From [Phialemoniopsis] sp. UDSM-2020 (Eukaryota > Ascomycota > Sordariomycetes > Thyridiales > Thyridiaceae), in contig JAEILZ010000005.1 in the NCBI GenBank assembly GCA_018873225.1, forward strand, positions 2,976,001-3,040,000: a DNA stretch of 64,000 nucleotides, written 5' to 3'. A program made the translations under genes and the position numbers. The notes below the pieces were generated by a model. It worked only from the letters and a program-made list of their open reading frames with translations. It ran no database searches and was not told the DNA's origin. Shown here piece after piece: positions 56,622 to 64,000 of this stretch. The first letter of the stretch is position 1. Each line of letters starts with the position of its first letter.

Positions 56622-59110
56622 CTACGACCCTGATGGGAAGTGAGAGCCTAATTGCAAAGACGCTGAGCCTGTTTCCATATTCATATCCTCCAACCCAAAG
56701 CCCCAATCCCCTTCGAATGAACCTCCCCAGTCGAACTGCATCTGAGCCAGTTCGAAGTCATAGGTCCCATCAGCCCAGTTCGATGCGATACGCAATGCCT
56801 CCGGACTGAGTGAGTACCGGTCCTGAAAGAGCACATCATTGAGGCCCGCATGACCGATTTCCATGTTTGACCCTGTTGCGGCATTAAAAGGGCCAGCTAA
56901 AGATCCTGCCACATGTCGTTGTTGCGCAGCCGTGCGCAGCATATCCTCCGGTGAGGTCGCAGGCTGAGATGGCGATATTCCGTGGGTAGATCCTGGGCCT
57001 TGCACAGACTCTAGATCGTGGTCTGCTCTGGCCTTTTGAATTGATCCTTGCGTGCCGTAGAGATTCAAGTTTGGCGATCCCGCTCGGGAGACTGGCTGGG
57101 TTGAGGGAGGGTTCGAGCCACTGTGTATACCAGTCAATTTTGTTATGCCATCTACTGCTAAATTCAGTTTGACATACCGCTTGATGTCTTCTACGTTAAG
57201 CTTGTACCCATGCTGTCTAGTCACCTCTGCGACGGCGAGAAGCTTGAAAGCATTAGCGTTTATTCACGTCCTGATATGTAATTCATGGTATTGACTTACC
57301 AATTTGTGGATTGGCAAAGACCATCGTGCGGTACTCTTAGCACACTCGGTGCACTTCTCAAGCCCTTCACGGATCAGAGGGTCTTCAAGTGAAACTAGAT
57401 CCCGTCCGTTCCAATCCCGCCTCTCTACCACGAGGATTCGGATTGCCAGACAACTACATATCGCAACGAAGGGGTCATGTTCCGTCGGGATGGCTGGCAG
57501 TCCCTTTGTAACGATTTTCGTCAAATGTATGGCATGTTGGATTTGTTGTGTTTTGCAGTCCATGACGAAGCCAGGCGGTGGCGACATGTTCGTTGCCCGT
57601 CCTTCTTGGACTCTACTCAAATAAGTTCCAATCCGTAGCAGGTCGGCACAAGCTGCATGGAACATGATGTGTAATGTCACAAGGCTGATGTTGTGAGGGG
57701 ACGTCTCCATCGACACGTCCTCGTTGAAATGCAAGGCCAAGGGCAGATTTCGATGGAAATCGTCAAGTCGTTGTCGAAAGTTGTGAAAAGATGACCCTGC
57801 CTCCCAGGGTAACAAAGAAGAGTCTGACGCTATTGAGCTCGACAGTTTGAATGATGTGGAATACCGCAAAACCTGCTGTCGGAGGGCGACCATGCGGATT
57901 AGGTACGCAGAGACGCTCTGAACTGCACCTGGCTGCTGCGGCTTGTATGAATCTGAAAAGTAGCCTGCACTGGCGTCAATGACTCTTTCGTAAGATACCT
58001 CATCACAGGGAAGCCGGCTCTTGATCACATCAGGACTCAATGCAGATTGCAAAGGGCGTGTTCCGCCGTGGTGGGCGTCCGGAACCGAGTCCATAACATA
58101 GCAACTCCAGATGAGTCTTCTGCGCGTCTCCATGACTGAAGTAGGCAGTGGAGTACTCCTGCGGTGGCCAGTAGTCCGCATATCTGAGGGTTCGATATGG
58201 AGCTGCAGGGCATGTGCGAGACGGAAGGCCAGACCTGACAGAAACCATGCACTCAAATGTGAGCCTCGGTGCCACTCATAGCGCTGTAGAAGTAGGATGG
58301 CTTGGAGGTTCGTAGTGGATATGCGCGAGAAGATGTCGAGGACCACTAGATTTCGGCACTCATCCGCCCAGCGATCTGTGAGAGAGGTCCTACTCGGATC
58401 CTGGTAGCGGAGGGCGGTGGCGAGAACGATAAGGAGTAGGGATCGGGGGATGAGGTCATTCTCCAGCATTTTCATGAATGAAGGGCGATGGATGAATGTT
58501 GAGAAACAGAAATGGTGAGGCCCGTCAAAATAGGCGGTGAGAAGGTCCAGCATCTCCTGCTTTGGTAATAGAGTAGTCTCATGGTTGCCACTCGAGCCTT
58601 CCTGCTCTTCCAGCTGGCCCGGTGTTCCACTTGGCAGCTCTGATTTGGAGTGGTTAGAGTCCGGTTCGATGTCACAAGCTACATGAGCGTTCTGACATGC
58701 TCGACACCCCATTCGATCTGTGGCTGGTAAGCATCGTAGCTTCAAATAGTCAGTATGTCATCTCCAGCACGTGTGATGCTCTTGATAGGGCCAAACAGGA
58801 CCGTGTGGCCGAGTCACGCACCTTCTTCTCGCGACAGCGTTCACAGGCGCGGTGAAGCCTAGATCTCTGCCTATTGGCCGTGGAGCCACCCGAGGCTCGC
58901 GGCTCCCATGAGCAATCGGCATTCAGTCGATAGCAATTACCGCAACTCGGACGCACTTCGTCGCATTTCACCTGAGATACATCAGTCATGTCAGAGAGGT
59001 ATTGACACTGTGAGCCCACGAACCTTGCGTTGCCGACAGGTTAGACAGCCGCGCCGGCTGCGTCCGGTTTTCTGACGGCCGCTTCCGGTGCCCCGTGTTC
59101 CATCCCCCAT
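56622..59110 (-). CDS. Transcription factor with two tandem Zn2Cys6 clusters
   Basis: Four exons (59110-59024, 58971-58822, 58739-57300, 57242-56622) give 765 residues. Cluster 1 has cysteines at residues 22, 25, 32, 39, 42 and 49. Cluster 2, after a 22-residue linker, has cysteines at 72, 75, 82, 91, 94 and 101 (RACERC, LRC, MGCRAC, VAC). Introns 1 and 2 each split one cluster after the K-rich turn, a symmetrical arrangement suggesting internal duplication. A fungal-specific transcription-factor domain follows (FSRISTTNLQAILLLQRYEW and RRLIWSCYVMDSV). An in-frame ATG at 59122 is an alternative start. The C-terminal 200 residues are Ser/Gln/Gly-rich and acidic at the end, like an activation domain. 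Confidence 0.85.
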
Positions 59111-59122
59111 GTTCCCACACAT

Positions 59123-59573
59123 GCAAATCGGCCGGACAACATATAGATAGGAACAGGAGCTCAATTCCAGGACAGGATGAGGTTGGATGAAGCAAGTGGG
59201 TATGCGGGTTTGGGTCCTTACGCTACGAAACCACGCTAACTAGGGATGGGGCCTTTGTCCAGGACTCACCGCGGGTGGGTCATCAGCAAGCACCATCTGG
59301 GGTGGTCCTTCTCAAGGGGTGGGTGAACCGACTACCTAAGACACTCTCCTGCAGCCTGAATAATCTTGAGCGGAGTCTCTACGTCTAGGGAAGCATGGTG
59401 TGAATGGGTTTAGATAATTGTATTGTGTGAAGTAACGTTTTTCAGGTTGTGTTTCTTCTGGATAACTTGCTGAATTACTGTGGCTATGAAGACTAATCCG
59501 TCATCTGCCTTGTATGAGCTAGGTTTGACTTATCCTCAAGCAACTACAAGAATCCAAGTACATCAAATTCAGA
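59123..59573. other. Spacer between regulator and sugar transporter
   Basis: Promoter of the regulator and 3' region of the transporter. No gene seen. Confidence 0.4.
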
Positions 59574-61814
59574 TTACTTTGACTCCTCAAGATAGCTCGA
59601 TCCAGCCTTGTTCTTGGCCTCCTCCGTGTCAGATGGCTGGATCACAGATGTATCTCTCTGCGTGGCACCCGTCGGTGGCAAGTTGGCCCTACCAGAGTTC
59701 TCCAGCTCTGCGATCCTGCGAGCCGCACCGTGTGTCTCAGTCTTGCCGAATTTGCGGGCAGAGATACGTCTCTCAAACAGCTCATCCAGCTCCTCCAGTG
59801 ACCGTCCCTTGATCTCGGGCACACGGAGGAAGGCGTACAGGGTGGCAAGCATGCTGATACCGCCGAAAATCCAGCCAATATGCGAGCCGATTGCGTCAAT
59901 CATGTACGGCACGCAGAATGCGACAATGAAGGCGGCAATGACGTTGATACTGCTCGAAAACGCCATGGTCTTTTCGCGCAGGGATCCAGTTCCGATCTCG
60001 GACCCGATCACGTACCCAAGCGGTGCCCAGGTGGCACTGAAGAAGAAGTTGTAGAGCATGACGCAGGCGACCAGGCTGTGTCCGTCGGAAGTGCTGGGGT
60101 TGGGTCGCATGCCAATTCCTGCCAGCCCGAACAGGAAGACAGCCTGCAGAACGCCGCCGGCGATCAAAATATTGCGCCTCCCAACTGTATCGAACATGCA
60201 CATTCCGATGACCACCCCTGCCCAAGCAACTGTTGCCGATGCGATGTTATATTGGAACGCATGAGTGGCCAGGCCAACTCTCTGGTAGAATCGAGGAGAG
60301 TCTATAGTTGAAGTAGATATTAGCTTGTGAATATGGATAATAGAGGAGTGCTTTCGTCGTTAGAAGCTTACATTGACTGACAAAACCTTGCCCTGTAAAC
60401 TGTGAAAAATTAGTATTTGTCATTTTCTTCTCTTTCAACAAGGAAAGCCGTATCGAGTCGACCTATCTCGTAAAGCACATACCTGGTGAAAGATGAACAC
60501 AACTGTGGCTATCTCTGTTCTTCTTAAGTTGGAACCGCGCTACAGCAGGTTAATATTACAATCGTCGGAAGCCTTGATGTCTGTTACTCACGAATAGATC
60601 GAGCCAAGGGCCTTTTTCAACTTTGTTGTTCAGAGCCTCTTCGATAGCGTCTACTTCGGCTACGCAAGTGCCAGCAGCTACGGTTGCCCACCAATCAGCT
60701 CAGAATGGTAAGTGATTCAAGGGTACATTGACTTACCAACATCATCCTTGGGCCGCACCCTCTCCAGAGATTTGACCGCGTCTTGTTTTCTTCCCTTACT
60801 TAGAAGCCAACGTGGTGCGGAAGCTTTGGGACACGATTAATTTTCACTCTTCTCTGGCGCACGTGGCAGATACGTACGAATAAAGAATGGACCAAACAAC
60901 ACGATGACTGGTACAACGGCTTGAATAGATACTGGGATAATCCACCTAAATTGGATATTAGTCATTTGGTATACCAAAATCGAGTATTGTCTGGACTCAC
61001 CCAGAAGGCTGTGTGGACTTGGAGAAGTTGTTGTTGACGCCGGATGACATAATCTGGCCGAACTGGTTGAAGAGTTGGATCGAGCCAAGCACTGCTCCTC
61101 GCATGCTTGCGGGGACAAGTTCTGACTGGTACGTTCTGTACGCGTGGCCATCATTAGAAACTGCTGTAATAGCAATGCGGCAGAGGGCATCAAACATACG
61201 TGGAAGTATTTTCCGCCAGACCAACACTTTCAGACAGCTTTGCGTTAGTGATTCGACGTTAGAACGAGAATACTGTGTCCGCGCACCTGTAATAGACTAT
61301 AATCCGCCCTATCACAAACTGTGCAACAGAATGTGCTGTACACTCGAGAATGATCCCGACAAAGCTGATGATGCATAGAATCCAGATCGTATAACGGTGT
61401 CCCAGTGCTTCGAGGTATAAGGGGCAAGTCTAGCATCCCGAACATTGTCAGTGTCCACCAAACTGTTCACTTGAAGCGTTTTTTCAACTCACAAAGGTAC
61501 CCAGAAATTTCCCCAGAAATCCAATCGAGCTCATGAAAGAGGCCCGAGCACCAGACAGCTTCCAGCTACCATCGGCGAGTTGGAGATCACCAAACTGTTT
61601 GGTGAAAGCCGGGATGCTCTGGACTCCAGCAAAACTATAGGGCACATAGCTTAGCTCACTATTCAAAATTTTCACATCATGAAAGATAATACCTCGTAGT
61701 GTCAAATCCGAAGAGCATGTTGAGAAGTGCCGTGATGAAACAGGCTGTAAACAATGGCCAGGTCATCTTATGGAGTGTTGACCTCCAACCAGAGACTTTC
61801 TGATCGGCCGACAT
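59574..61814 (-). CDS. MFS sugar transporter (hexose/alpha-glucoside permease type)
   Basis: Eleven exons: 61814-61693, 61634-61493, 61429-61287, 61226-61200, 61135-61001, 60945-60878, 60823-60737, 60677-60592, 60539-60483, 60399-60372 and 60301-59574; every phase agrees and the product is 540 residues. Landmarks of the sugar porter family are YQSELVPASMRGAVLGSIQL, APRWLLSKGR, DTVGRRNIL and VPEIKGRSLEELDELFE. The very short exons of 27 and 28 bases are notable. It should import a hexose or disaccharide at the plasma membrane. The divergent sulfatase suggests possible use of sulfated sugars. Confidence 0.9.
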
Positions 61815-62834
61815 GGTGGTAAGAGTCTCTTAGAGTACCAGAGAAAGAGAAGAGGTAGGTGAACGGATGAAAATTGACACCTCCTGAGATATAGGAGGTA
61901 CTTGACGAGGCGAGTAATCTTTCTGATCTTTCGACGCGACGGGGTCTTGCGCTTTCAAGGGTACGGCCTGGCTGTATTTATGAACACCAAAAGCGAATCC
62001 CCAGGGCTTCATGGGGCCCCATATTTCCCCAATAACGCAAGAAGGTGACTAGTTCGCGTAATGAGTCGATTTGATGTACTGGGGAGGGAGAGGAGTTGGT
62101 GGCTCTGGGCCAGGGTAACAAGGTCAAGGGCGACACTTGTTTCGCGGCTTATTGCTAAGTAAGGGGCCAAGCAACTATACTTTGCCTAGGTCTTCTGGAT
62201 ATGACCATTCAGATGACAATTCTGTGCCTTCTTCTCCGCATATTGCCCCAGACTGGCATTTGTCCCATGGGATGGCTGGTGTTGACAGTGAATCAGTTTT
62301 CTCTGGCATCGCTCTAGTTTCCACAATAACCCATCCGTTCGTCGCCGTTCGGACCGCTAGCCGAAGTTACCGAGTTACGCGAGAACTTTCGCACCCGGAG
62401 CTCAGACGAGTTACGCGAAGACCGCGAGACGACCCACATCGGCCAGTATTCGTCATGTAAATTGACCAGGGAAGTAGTGTTCTTGTCGTACCCTGGAACA
62501 AATGAATGACGATCAGTTGGGGTCGTTGATGGCAATGGTCCTTATGTTTGATTTAGGTAATAGGATAGCCCCTTGTGTCAAGCATTGGTACCTACCAAGA
62601 CCTTTACGTGGTACTAGTGTCGTGGGGAGCTCTCCGCTGTCTCCAACTGTTCTCCCTCTTTCCCATGTGGGCATCACAGTCCGACCTCCGACCTACGTGG
62701 GGTCTGCGAGTAAAGAGCTGAAATGATACAAACATATTTAAGCTTGTAGCCCCATGTTCGCGTCCATCCGTCAGGATCGCGAATGTTGCCAAACCTGTTG
62801 ATTGTCCCTCGACTTGAGCCTCAGCATTTCAAAC
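61815..62834. other. Divergent promoter of sugar transporter and sulfatase
   Basis: 1.0 kb without a gene. It drives the transporter to the left and the sulfatase to the right; I see no clear operator. Confidence 0.45.

Positions 62835-64000
<1,166 letters not shown>

Overview
The window is nuclear DNA of a filamentous ascomycete, most likely a Sordariomycete. Genes carry short introns (about 50 to 80 bases) with GT...AG borders and are spaced by 0.3 to 2.4 kb. The families are typically fungal: Zn2Cys6 regulators, HET and HeLo domains, an RTA1-like protein, DUF2985, Mdm10 and scytalone dehydratase. Intron-exon models below were built by hand from reading frames, splice signals and remembered family patterns, so the proteins are predictions. 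No tRNA, rRNA, CRISPR array or intact transposon was found.

Layout. 1-6.7 kb: 5-oxoprolinase (cut by the left edge), divergent from a Dal5-type permease across a promoter with a dense GATA cluster, then a peroxisome-targeted amadoriase-type flavin oxidase; together these suggest nitrogen salvage. 6.9-16.1 kb: an F-box protein, a Zn2Cys6 regulator, a membrane protein, a multidomain protein (fungal N-terminal domain, coiled coil, ubiquitin-like domain, two zinc ribbons) and a small unknown protein. 16.7-22.5 kb: an Ssu1/TehA-type anion exporter and a DUF2985 membrane protein. 23.6-27.5 kb: a HeLo-HET fusion and the melanin enzyme scytalone dehydratase. 29-40.6 kb: a ZIP zinc transporter with a thrice-repeated 14-mer upstream, Mdm10, a CorA-like membrane protein and a large HET-related membrane protein. 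40.8-49.2 kb: two 470-residue paralogous Zn2Cys6 regulators facing away from an RTA1-like gene between them, then a TPR protein. 50.4-53.3 kb: a small secreted protein with two offsetting frame breaks and a deaminase-like protein. 55.2-64 kb: a sterol-methyltransferase-like enzyme, a regulator with two zinc clusters in tandem, an 11-exon sugar transporter and a sulfatase cut by the right edge.

Possible functional groups are: oxoprolinase, permease and amadoriase (nitrogen and Amadori-product salvage); the HeLo-HET, HET-related, ubiquitin-like/zinc-ribbon and deaminase genes (candidate non-self recognition or defence genes); the paralogous regulators with RTA1; and the transporter with the sulfatase (nutrient uptake). 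The last three groupings are inferences from domains and position.
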